A DNA stretch of 13,016 nucleotides from CAZCWX01 sp964502465 (GTDB lineage: Bacteria > Desulfobacterota > Binatia > Bin18). Positions 5,452 to 13,016 of this stretch are shown one piece after another. Below the pieces are notes generated by a model that was not told the DNA's origin, searched no databases, and was given only the letters and a program-made list of their open reading frames with translations. The position numbers were made by a program, and so were the translations under genes. Positions within the stretch are counted from its first letter, which is position 1, and every line of letters begins with the position of its first letter. The DNA is taken from contig CAZCWX010000042.1 of NCBI GenBank assembly GCA_964502465.1, positions 1-13,016 of the forward strand, given 5' to 3'.

Positions 5452-6864
5452 ATGGCCACGAATGAACTCTGTTTCCTCTCGATTGCGCAACTTGCTGACC
5501 AGATCAAAAAGCGGACTGTCTCTCCGGTCGAGATCACGCAGGCCTACCTTGACCGGATTCAGACCGTCGATGCCAAGCTTAACAGCTACATCAGTGTGAC
5601 AGCAGAGCAAGCGCTCCAAGAAGCGAAACTGGCTGAGGCGCAAATCAGTCACAACGCTTATCTTGGTCCGCTCCACGGGGTTCCTCTCGCGCACAAAGAC
5701 ATCATCGCCACAAAAGGCACCAAAACGACCTGTGCCTCAAAAGTGCTCAGAGACCATGTTCCTGATTACGACGCAACAGTCATCGAGCGGTTGCGAGCAG
5801 CCGGTTCGGTACTTCTTGGCAAGCTCAATATGAACGAATTCGCGACGATTACTCCGAGTCCGTTTTTCGGCAGGGTCAATAATCCCTGGAATCTTGCGTA
5901 TAACCCCGGCGGGTCGAGTAGTGGCTCAGGAGCAGCCGTGGCGACAGGTCTGTGTGCCGGAGCATTGGGTACGGATACCGGTGGTTCTATTCGCATTCCC
6001 GCAGCTTTTTGCGGTATCGTCGGTCTCAAAGCGACGCACGGCCGTATCAGTCTGTATGGCGTGACACCCCTTGCCTGGTCACTTGATCACATTGGCCCTA
6101 TGACGAAGACGGTAACAGACGCCGCTCTGATGCTGCAAGCGCTGGCTGGGTACGATCCACACGATCTCGTGTCGAGTGACACTCCTGTTCCCAACTACAC
6201 CGCTAAGCTGAATAGCGAGATCAAAGGCTTGCGACTTGGCATCCCGACCCGCTTTTTCCCTCAGTACACTGACCCCGAAGTTCAGGACGCTTTCACTCTA
6301 GCAGTTAAAGTCCTGGAAAGCCTCGGGGCGACAATTGAAGAGGTTACCCTCCCAGACCTTGAGGACGCCTGGTCTATCGCACAAGTGCTCATCAATGGTG
6401 AGGCCAATGTCTGGCACGAACCGTATTTACAGACGCAAGCCGAGGACTATGCTCCGCAGGTGCGCAAATTTCTGGAGCGCGGCACGTCTACCTTAGCTAC
6501 AGATTATGTGAGAGCACAACGGACAAAAGCTCAGCTCCGTCTGGACATGCTGGCAGTCTTTGCCGACCTTGATGCTCTTCTCACTCCGGGTGAACTCATT
6601 CCCCCTCCACCACATGAGGCACGATCTGCCCTTATTCACGGAGAAGAGGTTTCCCTCATGGCGGCGCTCATTTCGGCGACCTGCCCCTTCAATCTGACCG
6701 GGCAGCCGGCTCTGACCGTTCCTTGCGGCTTCACTGCCTCTGGACTGCCCTTAGCGTTACAAATCGTGGGGAAACCGTTTGACGAAGTGACAGTCCTCCA
6801 GATTGGCCAGGCATACGAGAAGCACACTGCTTGGCATGAAAAACAACCGCCTGACGAAATGTAG
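5452..6864 (+). CDS. Amidase-signature family hydrolase (GatA-like)
   Basis: This 470-residue enzyme belongs to the amidase signature family, which hydrolyses or transfers amide nitrogen through a Ser-cisSer-Lys triad. The triad is complete: K82 in 'LAHKDIIA', cis-Ser S155 in 'NPGGSSSGSGAAVA', and nucleophile S179 in 'GTDTGGSIRIPAA', with the usual 24-residue gap between the serines. The C-terminal 'FNLTGQPALTVPCGF' and 'PLALQIVGKPFDE' are also typical. The start ATG 5452 has 'aaaggaaggag' (5436-5446) directly upstream. ATG 5419 is in frame but has no ribosome-binding site. Sequence style is closest to GatA, yet neither gatB nor gatC is adjacent, so a role in tRNA-dependent amidation is not supported here. 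A stand-alone amidase acting on small amides, nitriles' products or amino-acid amides is more likely. It is soluble, with no signal peptide. The substrate cannot be assigned. Confidence 0.92.
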   Translation: MATNELCFLSIAQLADQIKKRTVSPVEITQAYLDRIQTVDAKLNSYISVTAEQALQEAKLAEAQISHNAYLGPLHGVPLAHKDIIATKGTKTTCASKVLRDHVPDYDATVIERLRAAGSVLLGKLNMNEFATITPSPFFGRVNNPWNLAYNPGGSSSGSGAAVATGLCAGALGTDTGGSIRIPAAFCGIVGLKATHGRISLYGVTPLAWSLDHIGPMTKTVTDAALMLQALAGYDPHDLVSSDTPVPNYTAKLNSEIKGLRLGIPTRFFPQYTDPEVQDAFTLAVKVLESLGATIEEVTLPDLEDAWSIAQVLINGEANVWHEPYLQTQAEDYAPQVRKFLERGTSTLATDYVRAQRTKAQLRLDMLAVFADLDALLTPGELIPPPPHEARSALIHGEEVSLMAALISATCPFNLTGQPALTVPCGFTASGLPLALQIVGKPFDEVTVLQIGQAYEKHTAWHEKQPPDEM

Positions 6865-6882
6865 CGTGGAACCAAACTCTAC

Positions 6883-6911
6883 TTTATTTTCGCTTTTTAT
6901 TCTCCTATAAA
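6883..6911 (+). promoter_or_regulatory. Possible promoter of the cyclase gene
   Basis: A TATAAA hexamer (6906-6911) lies in a distinctly AT-rich stretch between the amidase and cyclase genes. A weak TTTATT (6883-6888) lies 17 bases upstream as the -35. Transcription would start near 6918, just before the 'gaagga' ribosome-binding site. The -10 element is good and the -35 poor, so the call is tentative. Confidence 0.35.
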
Positions 6912-6936
6912 TTAAGGTCACTCTGAAGGACCTTGC

Positions 6937-8775
6937 TTGCTGAACATGTACGGAAAAACAGCAGAATACATGGTGCTGTTGAGAAACAACGAGAAACCTT
7001 CTTACGCCTCTTTAGCAAGTATGGAACGGAAACTCGCAGCTATTTTGAGTGCCGATGTGAAGGGCTACAGTCGCCTTATGGGCGAGGACGAAGTGGCAAC
7101 TATCCGCACTCTTACAGCCTACCGCCAGGTGCTGGAAACGCTGATTCAGCACCACCGTGGCCGTGTGGTAGACTCCCCCGGTGACAATGTGCTTGCTGAG
7201 TTTGCCAGCGTGATTGACGCCGTCCGCTGCGCGGTTGAGATTCAGCGAGAACTCAGGGGCCGCAATGCCGCCCTCCCAGTCTCAAAAAGAATGGAGTTTC
7301 GTATAGGCCTCAATGTCGGTGACGTTGTCGTTGCAGGGGAGCGAATCTACGGCGACGGTGTCAATATCGCCGCCCGGCTAGAAAGCCTGGCCGAGGCAGG
7401 TGGCGTTTGCGTTTCGGGCAGTGTCTATGAGCAGGTCGAGACCAAGCTAGACCTGGAATACGAGTACCTCGGCGAGCAAACAGTGAAGAACATTAGCAAG
7501 CCAATCCGTATGTATCGGGTGCGGGAAGCACCACGTGTTACCGCGCTTTCGGCGGGTGGCAAGGGGGAGGGATCCTCCGCCTCCCTCCCGTTGCCTGACA
7601 AACCTTCTCTTGCCGTACTGCCTTTTCTCAATATGAGTAGTGATCCCGAGCAAGAGTATTTTAGTGACGGGATCACTGAAGATCTCATTACCGATCTCTC
7701 CAAGCTTTCTGGCTTGTTTGTCATCTCCCGCAATTCAGTCTTCACCTACAAGGGCAAGACAGTGAAACCCGAGCAGGTAAGCAAAGAGTTAGGAGTACAG
7801 TATGTGTTAGAGGGGAGCATTCGGAAAGCTGGCAACCGCGTGCGGATTACCGCGCAGTTGATCGATGCCACCACCGGGTATCATCTCTGGGCGGAGCGGT
7901 ACGATCGCGAGTTGCAAGACATTTTTGCTGTCCAAGATGAAGTGACGCAAAAAATTGTCGCAGCCTTGAAAGTCACACTCAGGGAAGGCGAAGAACGCCG
8001 ACTTGGACGTCCGCCGACGATGAACCTCGCAGCGTATGATTCCTATCTGCGCGGGTTAGAGTCTTACGCACTGCGTACTCAAGAAGCCAACGCACAGGCG
8101 CGGCAGATGTTTGAACAGGCTATTACGCTCGATCCCCAATTTGCAGCAGCGTATGCATTCTTAGGCCGGACCTATTTAATGGAGATCGTCTTTCAATGGA
8201 ATCAGGACCCTCAAACGCAGGAAAAGCTTTTTGCCTTGGGGCAAAAGGCCGTCACGCTCGATGATTCCCAACCTGCGGCGCACGAAACCTTGGCCTTAGC
8301 GTATTTGGGAAAGAAACAGCACGCACAGGCTATTGCTGAGGCAGAAAAAGCGGTTGCTCTCGATCCCAACTATGCTGATGCCTATATCACACTTGCAGAG
8401 ATTCTGACTTTCGCGGGACGGCCGGCAGAAGCGATTACATTAGTACAGCAAGCAATGCGCTTGAACCCGCGCTATCCAGCCCACTACTTATGGGCTCTCG
8501 GGCATGCCTACCGCTTGGCAGGACAACCTGAAGAGGCAATCGTCGCCTTAAAAAGAGTGCTCATGCGCAATGCCAATCATCTGACCGCTCATCTGCTCTT
8601 GGCCACTATCTACGGCGAAGCAGGGCAGGAAAAAGAGGGGCGAGCGGAGGCGGCAGAGATCCTGCGCATTAGCCCTAACTACTCGCTCGAAACGGTCAAA
8701 CAGAGAATCCCCTATAAAGACCCAGCAGTTTTAGAGCGCCAGCTGGCTGCTCTGCGCAGGACGGGACTGCAGTAA
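6937..8775 (+). CDS. Class III nucleotide cyclase with TolB-like and TPR regions
   Basis: This 612-residue protein has an N-terminal class III adenylate/guanylate cyclase domain (about 30-195), a TolB-like N-terminal/FlgO-type region (about 220-345, starting 'LAVLPFLNMS') and at least five TPR-like repeats (about 365-580). Cyclase residues appear complete. The metal aspartates are D40 in 'LSADVKGYSRLMG' and D83 in 'SPGDNVLAEF'. D140 lies in the substrate-facing 'YGDGVNIAARLE', and transition-state residues N143 and R147 follow. It should make cAMP (possibly cGMP) from the triphosphate as a dimer, with the TPRs as protein-binding input. Starts are ambiguous. TTG 6937 has 'gaagga' (6925-6930) at ideal spacing, ATG 6946 and ATG 6970 are in frame, and ATG 7021 ('MERKLAAIL') matches where most relatives begin but lacks a ribosome-binding site. 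No membrane segment is seen, so it is probably cytoplasmic. Confidence 0.9.
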   Translation: MLNMYGKTAEYMVLLRNNEKPSYASLASMERKLAAILSADVKGYSRLMGEDEVATIRTLTAYRQVLETLIQHHRGRVVDSPGDNVLAEFASVIDAVRCAVEIQRELRGRNAALPVSKRMEFRIGLNVGDVVVAGERIYGDGVNIAARLESLAEAGGVCVSGSVYEQVETKLDLEYEYLGEQTVKNISKPIRMYRVREAPRVTALSAGGKGEGSSASLPLPDKPSLAVLPFLNMSSDPEQEYFSDGITEDLITDLSKLSGLFVISRNSVFTYKGKTVKPEQVSKELGVQYVLEGSIRKAGNRVRITAQLIDATTGYHLWAERYDRELQDIFAVQDEVTQKIVAALKVTLREGEERRLGRPPTMNLAAYDSYLRGLESYALRTQEANAQARQMFEQAITLDPQFAAAYAFLGRTYLMEIVFQWNQDPQTQEKLFALGQKAVTLDDSQPAAHETLALAYLGKKQHAQAIAEAEKAVALDPNYADAYITLAEILTFAGRPAEAITLVQQAMRLNPRYPAHYLWALGHAYRLAGQPEEAIVALKRVLMRNANHLTAHLLLATIYGEAGQEKEGRAEAAEILRISPNYSLETVKQRIPYKDPAVLERQLAALRRTGLQ

Positions 8776-8809
8776 GAACTTGCGCATCAATAAATTGGCC
8801 GTTCTTATA

Positions 8810-8840
8810 TTGTGGTGCGGGCTTCTGGCCTGCACCACAA
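8810..8840. terminator. Strong hairpin between convergent genes
   Basis: A 13-bp stem (8810-8822 with 8828-8840, one G-T pair) closes a 5-nt loop, 'ttctg'. It lies 34 nt after the cyclase stop and 88 nt beyond the stop of the convergent HugZ-like gene. That placement suits a bidirectional transcription end. Neither strand has the T-run of a classical intrinsic terminator, so it may instead protect mRNA ends. Confidence 0.5.
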
Positions 8841-8928
8841 GGTTGCCACAACACCTGTGCGGCTTACCAAGAAATCCTCATGCCTCCGTTTCACGGTTTA
8901 TGCGTGACGTTTTCTGTCTTCTCCGATC

Positions 8929-9729
8929 TTATCCTGACCTTTTCTCCCGCGCTTCTCGCACCATGGCTACCAGCATGGTTCGTGCCTCTTGAGCACTCCG
9001 CACCTCGCGTGGAAAAGCTAATCGCACCCCCTGTACACGCTCACCAGTACGAACACGCATCCGAAAGCCTAACCGATCTACTGACGTCATCATCGCTTCC
9101 TCCGCCTCCAGTTCGGCACAGGCGCGACAGAACAACCGTAAGGCGTCAGCATGATCGCGGTTCATGTGCGCGATGATACCAGGAGCGACATCGGTAAGCG
9201 GGTCAGGCTCGGCTGCGGTGTAATCCACCGCTGACACCCAACCCATCGCGCCAAAGCCACCGACGTAGTACACGTCAACGACCTCGAGCCGATAAAACGC
9301 AAAGTCAGCGAAAGCGACCCAGGCGGCAGCGTTTTCATAGCGAGCGAGGTACGTGGCTCGCGTCTGTTCCAGGTCAGCCTCTGGTAGCTCAGACACCTGC
9401 CCCATTACCGAGACTCGCGCACCGGCTAGTGGGTCACCGGTCCAGTCCGATTGCGTCACCAGCAGACTCGCGCGAGAGTCTACTCGTAGGTTCTGTGTGT
9501 GTATGGCCATGGCACTGATCAGGAATACTGGCCGGCCCTGTGCGTCGAGAGAATAGGGCATCACCGAACCGAATGGCCAACCAGCATACTTGCATGACAC
9601 CGTCGCCAGGGTTCCAGTACGGCCAAGGTACAGCAAAGTGCGAGATCGTTCAGCAAAAGAAGGCTCAGGTGATGCGCCCAATTGTGGACCACTTCCTACA
9701 TGCTGACTGCTAGCAGGATCTTTCGCCAT
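8929..9729 (-). CDS. HugZ-like FMN-binding split-barrel protein with DUF2470
   Basis: This 266-residue protein has the two-part layout of HugZ-type heme-utilisation proteins. The first part is an FMN-binding split barrel of the pyridoxamine-5'-phosphate-oxidase superfamily (about 24-170; 'GTLATVS', 'PVFLISAMAIHTQNL', 'ASLLV', 'ARVSVMGQVSE'). The second is a DUF2470 domain (about 181-257; 'IIAHMNRDHADALRLF', with H188 and H193). In Helicobacter and Campylobacter such proteins bind and degrade heme, using a C-terminal histidine as ligand. Many relatives elsewhere are uncharacterised and may be flavin reductases instead. The start ATG at 9729 has 'ggagg' just upstream on the minus strand. It is transcribed divergently from the kinase across 76 bp. 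The first 20 or so residues are low in predicted structure. The family is secure; heme activity is an inference. Confidence 0.85.
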   Translation of the reverse strand: MAKDPASSQHVGSGPQLGASPEPSFAERSRTLLYLGRTGTLATVSCKYAGWPFGSVMPYSLDAQGRPVFLISAMAIHTQNLRVDSRASLLVTQSDWTGDPLAGARVSVMGQVSELPEADLEQTRATYLARYENAAAWVAFADFAFYRLEVVDVYYVGGFGAMGWVSAVDYTAAEPDPLTDVAPGIIAHMNRDHADALRLFCRACAELEAEEAMMTSVDRLGFRMRVRTGERVQGVRLAFPREVRSAQEARTMLVAMVREAREKRSG

Positions 9730-9776
9730 CAGAATTCCTCCTTCACCAAAGGTAAAAGATACGCTTCACATACCGA

Positions 9777-9783
9777 TATTATA
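9777..9783. promoter_or_regulatory. Overlapping divergent -10 elements
   Basis: On the plus strand TATTAT (9777-9782) fits a -10 for the kinase gene, with the start codon 23 nt downstream. On the minus strand a perfect TATAAT (9783 down to 9778) fits a -10 for the HugZ-like gene, about 49 nt before its start. The two share five base pairs, so polymerase could not occupy both at once. Convincing -35 boxes are missing on both strands, which suggests activator dependence or an error in this call. Confidence 0.4.
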
Positions 9784-9805
9784 GACTTAGGGGAAACCAA
9801 CAAGG

Positions 9806-12800
9806 ATGAAATGGGTATTCACTTGGTGCCATACGGCAGCAGCGAGAGGTGTCTTCCTCGGCGGACTTGTTGGACTTTTGTTTCCACTTGCGGCAACCAT
9901 ATTGGACCTTTCTCTGCGCAACCAACCCCTCACCATTGCCGCGGCTTTACAGGTACAGATTGCGCAACCACTGTATTGGATCATCGATGCCGTTCCCCTC
10001 TTCTTCGCATTCTTCGCTGCCTTGCACAAGCAGATGGAGAAAAATCTCCAGGAAAGTAGAGAACAGTTTGAACTCGCGGTTCGCGGATCGAACGATGGGA
10101 TCTGGCACGCGTGGATTAACCCCATCGATTACTTTCATCCACGCAACGAGGTGTACTATTCCCCTCGATTCAAAGCATTGCTCGGATACACAGGCGAGGA
10201 ATTTGCCAACACCTTTGCAGCCTGGGGGTCATTGATCCATCCGGACGATGCTCCGCGCATCCTCGAAGCATTACGCGCCAACCTGGACCGTCGGGTACCG
10301 TATAATGTCGAGTTCCGCCTGCGCACCAAAAGCGGAGAGTACCGCTGGTTCCACGGGCGTGCGCAAGCTGTTTGGGACGAAAAAGGCATTCCTATCCGTA
10401 TGGCTGGCTCGATTCGCGACATCACCGAGCGAAAAAGGGCAGAACAGGAACGAGAGTTACTCTACCAGTTGGCGCATGACCTTGCTCGCACCTCAGATAT
10501 TGATGCTATTGCCCAGCCTCTTTTCGCTCGGATACAACACTTCCTCAATGCTGATTCAGGATCCCTGATGCTCGTCAATGCTGAAGGCACCGAACTGCAT
10601 GGGGTTGCCGCGTTTGGTATGGGCAGCGATGCCTTTCGTCACGAGCGACTCAACCTCAGGGCGGACATCGTACCAGCAACTGTGGCGTTTCAAAACAGAC
10701 AGCCCCTGGTTCTCCTTGACTGGTTAGAAGGTGCACAGCTCAGCAACGCAACGCGCGAAAAATATCACTTTGTCAAAAGTGCCTGGACAGTCCCTTTGAT
10801 GAACGGCGAGAATGCGGTGGGAGTCCTGCTTGTCTGTTTCGCCGCTCAGCGCGGGGCGGATGGCCATGAATTACGCTTGTTGCAAATGCTGGGCGACGAA
10901 GCCGCGCTCGCGATTGAGCGCGCCCGTCTGACTGATAAGCTCCGCGAGAGTGAGGAACGGTACGAGGCGTTATTCGACCGTTCTTTAGACTGTGTGTACG
11001 TCCAGGATTTTTCCGGGCGACTCCTCGACGCAAACCCTTCCACACAGCGTCTGCTCGGTTATCCGAAAGAGGAACTCCTCTCTCTCAATTTTGCTTCTCT
11101 GGTAGCGCCAGAGCAAATTCCTACCGCACTACAGATTCAGCAGGAAATCCTGGCAAATGGCTCGCAAAAAGATGTCGGCTACTTCACCGTGAAGCGGAAA
11201 AATGGGGAGGCTGTTTACCTCGAGACCAAAAGTGCGCTCATCTACCGTGATGGCAAACCGTACGCAACGCTGGGGATAGCGAGGGATATTACAGCGCGCA
11301 AACAGGCAGAAGAGGCCCTCAAGCAAGCAAAAGAGGTGGCTGAAGCAGCAAACCAGGCCAAGAGCGATTTCTTGGCCAATATGAGCCACGAGATCCGTAC
11401 ACCCATGAACGGCATTCTCGGCATGCTCGAGCTGACCCTCAATACCTCACTGACCCCAGAGCAAGCAGATTATGTACACCTGGCAAAAGGCTCAGCCGAT
11501 ATCCTACTCGACGTGATCAACGATATTTTGGACTTTTCCAAGATTGAAGCCGGCAAATTTGCGCTTGACCCTGTTGATTTTCTTCTCCGAGACAGCCTCG
11601 GCGACACGGTACAGGCACTTGCTCTCCGTGCCCACCAGAAGGGGCTGGAGCTTCTCTGTCATGTTCGACCACATGTGCCGGATGCTCTCATAGGTGATCC
11701 AGGTCGTCTCCGTCAAGTGGTAGTCAATCTCATCGGTAATGCGGTTAAGTTCACCGAACAGGGAGAGGTAAGTATCGAAGTCAGTTTAGACTCTAGCCCC
11801 CAGATCCTAGACGACTCCTGTACGCTGCACTTTGCCATTCGCGACACAGGAATCGGCATCCCAGCTGACAAGCAACGGCTCATATTCGACCCCTTTGCCC
11901 AAGCGGATGGGTCGACAACACGCAAATATGGGGGCACTGGGTTAGGGTTGGCGATTTCGGCACAACTCGTCGCCCTCATGGGAGGCCAGCTGTGGGTAGA
12001 AAGCGAGGTGGGCAAAGGAAGTACTTTCCACTTCACTACACAGTTTGACCTGCAAAAAGCAACAACGACCCATTCACTCCCGGCAGAGTCTAGAGATTTG
12101 CACAATCTGCGGGTGTTAGTCGTGGACGACAATGCGACCAATCGACGCATCTTTGCAGAACTCCTCACCTCCTGGCAGATGCAACCAAGTCTGGCAGCAA
12201 GTGGGACAGCAGCATTGGTCGCCCTGCAGCGCGCGGCTAGTGCCGGAACACCATTCCCCTTAGTGCTGCTTGACGTTCATATGCCCGAGATGGATGGGTT
12301 TACCCTGGCCGCGCACATGAAACAAAGCCCAGCATTAGCAGAGACGACGATTGTGCTGCTCACCTCAGGAATCTGTCCGAACGACGTAGCTGGTTGCAGG
12401 CAATTAGGGATTACCTCATACTTGATGAAACCCATCAAGCAATCGGAGTTACGAAAAACTCTTTTTGCTGCTGTAGGGATGGCACAAAGTATCTCTCAAT
12501 CCCCTCCCCTGTTCTCCCAACCGATGCGCCGCGAATACCCACCTGTAGAGCAAGTACAGCGCGGGAATGGGGGGCGTCTTCTGCTGGTTGAAGACAATGC
12601 AGTGAACCAAAAGCTGGCGATCCGCCTCCTGGAAAAGCAGGGGTACTCAATCAGCGTAGCGAGCAATGGCCGAGAGGCGCTCGACGCTTTAGCTAGAGCA
12701 CATTTCGATGCAGTGCTCATGGACGTGCAGATGCCCGAGATGGATGGCTTGGAAGCCACTGTCGCTATTCGTGCACGGGAGCAGACCACTCACTCTCACA

Positions 12801-13016
12801 TACCTATTATTGCCATGACTGCGCATGCGATGAAAGGCGACCGCGAGCGCTGTCTCGCGGCCGGTATGGACGACTATGTCTCAAAACCCCTGAAGCCAAC
12901 CCAACTGTTTACCGCGATTGAGAGATGGGTCTCTACTTCCGCACCGACTGCGGTTGCGACACCGGCGGGACCGGATGCAGCGGTCGTTCCTCATCACGTT
13001 TCTGCGGATTTACCGA
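9806..13016 (+). CDS. Hybrid sensor histidine kinase (partial, runs off window end)
   Basis: An uninterrupted frame of 1070 codons runs from ATG 9806 to the window edge. In order it shows two membrane segments (about 16-34 and 58-76; 'GVFLGGLVGLLFPLAATIL', 'LYWIIDAVPLFFAFFA'), PAS/PAC (about 85-212), GAF (about 228-378), PAS/PAC (about 382-502), HisKA, HATPase_c and two receiver domains. H528 in 'NMSHEIRTPMNG' is the phosphorylated histidine. N645 ('IGNAVKF'), D680 ('DTGIGIP') and 'YGGTGLGLAI' at 708-717 bind ATP. Receiver 1 has D774/D775, phospho-acceptor D823 and K875; receiver 2 has D930, D973 and K1027. All catalytic residues are present. The proline/alanine-rich tail after 1045 looks like a linker to a further domain, perhaps HPt. 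An in-frame stop at 9788-9790 fixes the start region. The ribosome-binding site is weak ('agggg' 9789-9793). The signal and the target are unknown. Confidence 0.92.
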   Translation, partial: MKWVFTWCHTAAARGVFLGGLVGLLFPLAATILDLSLRNQPLTIAAALQVQIAQPLYWIIDAVPLFFAFFAALHKQMEKNLQESREQFELAVRGSNDGIWHAWINPIDYFHPRNEVYYSPRFKALLGYTGEEFANTFAAWGSLIHPDDAPRILEALRANLDRRVPYNVEFRLRTKSGEYRWFHGRAQAVWDEKGIPIRMAGSIRDITERKRAEQERELLYQLAHDLARTSDIDAIAQPLFARIQHFLNADSGSLMLVNAEGTELHGVAAFGMGSDAFRHERLNLRADIVPATVAFQNRQPLVLLDWLEGAQLSNATREKYHFVKSAWTVPLMNGENAVGVLLVCFAAQRGADGHELRLLQMLGDEAALAIERARLTDKLRESEERYEALFDRSLDCVYVQDFSGRLLDANPSTQRLLGYPKEELLSLNFASLVAPEQIPTALQIQQEILANGSQKDVGYFTVKRKNGEAVYLETKSALIYRDGKPYATLGIARDITARKQAEEALKQAKEVAEAANQAKSDFLANMSHEIRTPMNGILGMLELTLNTSLTPEQADYVHLAKGSADILLDVINDILDFSKIEAGKFALDPVDFLLRDSLGDTVQALALRAHQKGLELLCHVRPHVPDALIGDPGRLRQVVVNLIGNAVKFTEQGEVSIEVSLDSSPQILDDSCTLHFAIRDTGIGIPADKQRLIFDPFAQADGSTTRKYGGTGLGLAISAQLVALMGGQLWVESEVGKGSTFHFTTQFDLQKATTTHSLPAESRDLHNLRVLVVDDNATNRRIFAELLTSWQMQPSLAASGTAALVALQRAASAGTPFPLVLLDVHMPEMDGFTLAAHMKQSPALAETTIVLLTSGICPNDVAGCRQLGITSYLMKPIKQSELRKTLFAAVGMAQSISQSPPLFSQPMRREYPPVEQVQRGNGGRLLLVEDNAVNQKLAIRLLEKQGYSISVASNGREALDALARAHFDAVLMDVQMPEMDGLEATVAIRAREQTTHSHIPIIAMTAHAMKGDRERCLAAGMDDYVSKPLKPTQLFTAIERWVSTSAPTAVATPAGPDAAVVPHHVSADLP

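Noticed and set aside
8780..8992. Possible small lipoprotein starting with TTG
   Set aside because: It has a lipobox-like start but no ribosome-binding site. It runs through a strong hairpin and overlaps the end of the HugZ-like gene by more than 60 bases.
9682..10235. Plus-strand frames of about 125 residues around the kinase start
   Set aside because: They are out of frame with the kinase, which shows membrane helices and a PAS domain in the same stretch.

Overview
The window reads as bacterial chromosome of moderate GC, roughly mid-50s percent judged by eye. The lineage cannot be fixed from sequence alone. A large membrane-anchored hybrid histidine kinase, a class III cyclase fused to TolB-like and TPR regions, REP-like hairpins and spacious intergenic regions suggest a free-living Gram-negative-type environmental bacterium, such as a deltaproteobacterial or Tectomicrobia-like genome. 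This is a weak inference. No rRNA, tRNA, CRISPR array, transposase, integrase or phage gene was seen.

Layout. (1) 27-732 (+): a two-gene toxin-antitoxin module, a DUF104/AF2212-like antitoxin followed by a PIN-domain ribonuclease. (2) 733-1189: a gene-poor spacer with a perfect 9-bp REP-like hairpin, and a possible promoter with an overlapping palindrome just before the next gene. (3) 1190-4392 (+): an IsdG/ABM-type monooxygenase with a heme-oxygenase-like N/W/H triad, then a TldD/TldE metalloprotease pair with a 1-nt intergene. (4) 4406-5097 (-): a small TubC-N-like/zinc-ribbon protein and a small two-helix membrane protein, convergent to tldE. (5) 5098-5451: a spacer with a short heptanucleotide tandem repeat and a small inverted repeat. 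(6) 5452-6864 (+): a stand-alone amidase-signature enzyme. (7) 6937-8775 (+): a class III nucleotide cyclase fused to TolB-like and TPR regions. (8) A strong hairpin at 8810-8840 between convergent genes. (9) 8929-9729 (-): a HugZ-like protein (FMN-binding split barrel plus DUF2470). (10) 9806 to beyond the window end (+): a hybrid sensor kinase, TM hairpin-PAS-GAF-PAS-HisKA-HATPase-REC-REC, cut off by the window edge.

The toxin-antitoxin pair and the TldD/TldE pair are clear functional units. TldD is the catalytic zinc subunit and TldE its partner lacking the zinc motif. The monooxygenase may be co-transcribed with them. The cyclase and kinase are signalling proteins whose inputs and targets are not visible here. 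The kinase and the HugZ-like gene diverge from a 76-bp region where AT-rich -10-like elements on the two strands overlap, so the two may be co-regulated. Two unrelated candidate heme-degrading enzymes lie in the same 13 kb. I see no gene cluster that is convincingly an undescribed defence or biosynthetic system. The best leads are the TubC-N/zinc protein with its membrane partner, the monooxygenase-TldD-TldE unit, and the kinase's N-terminal membrane module.
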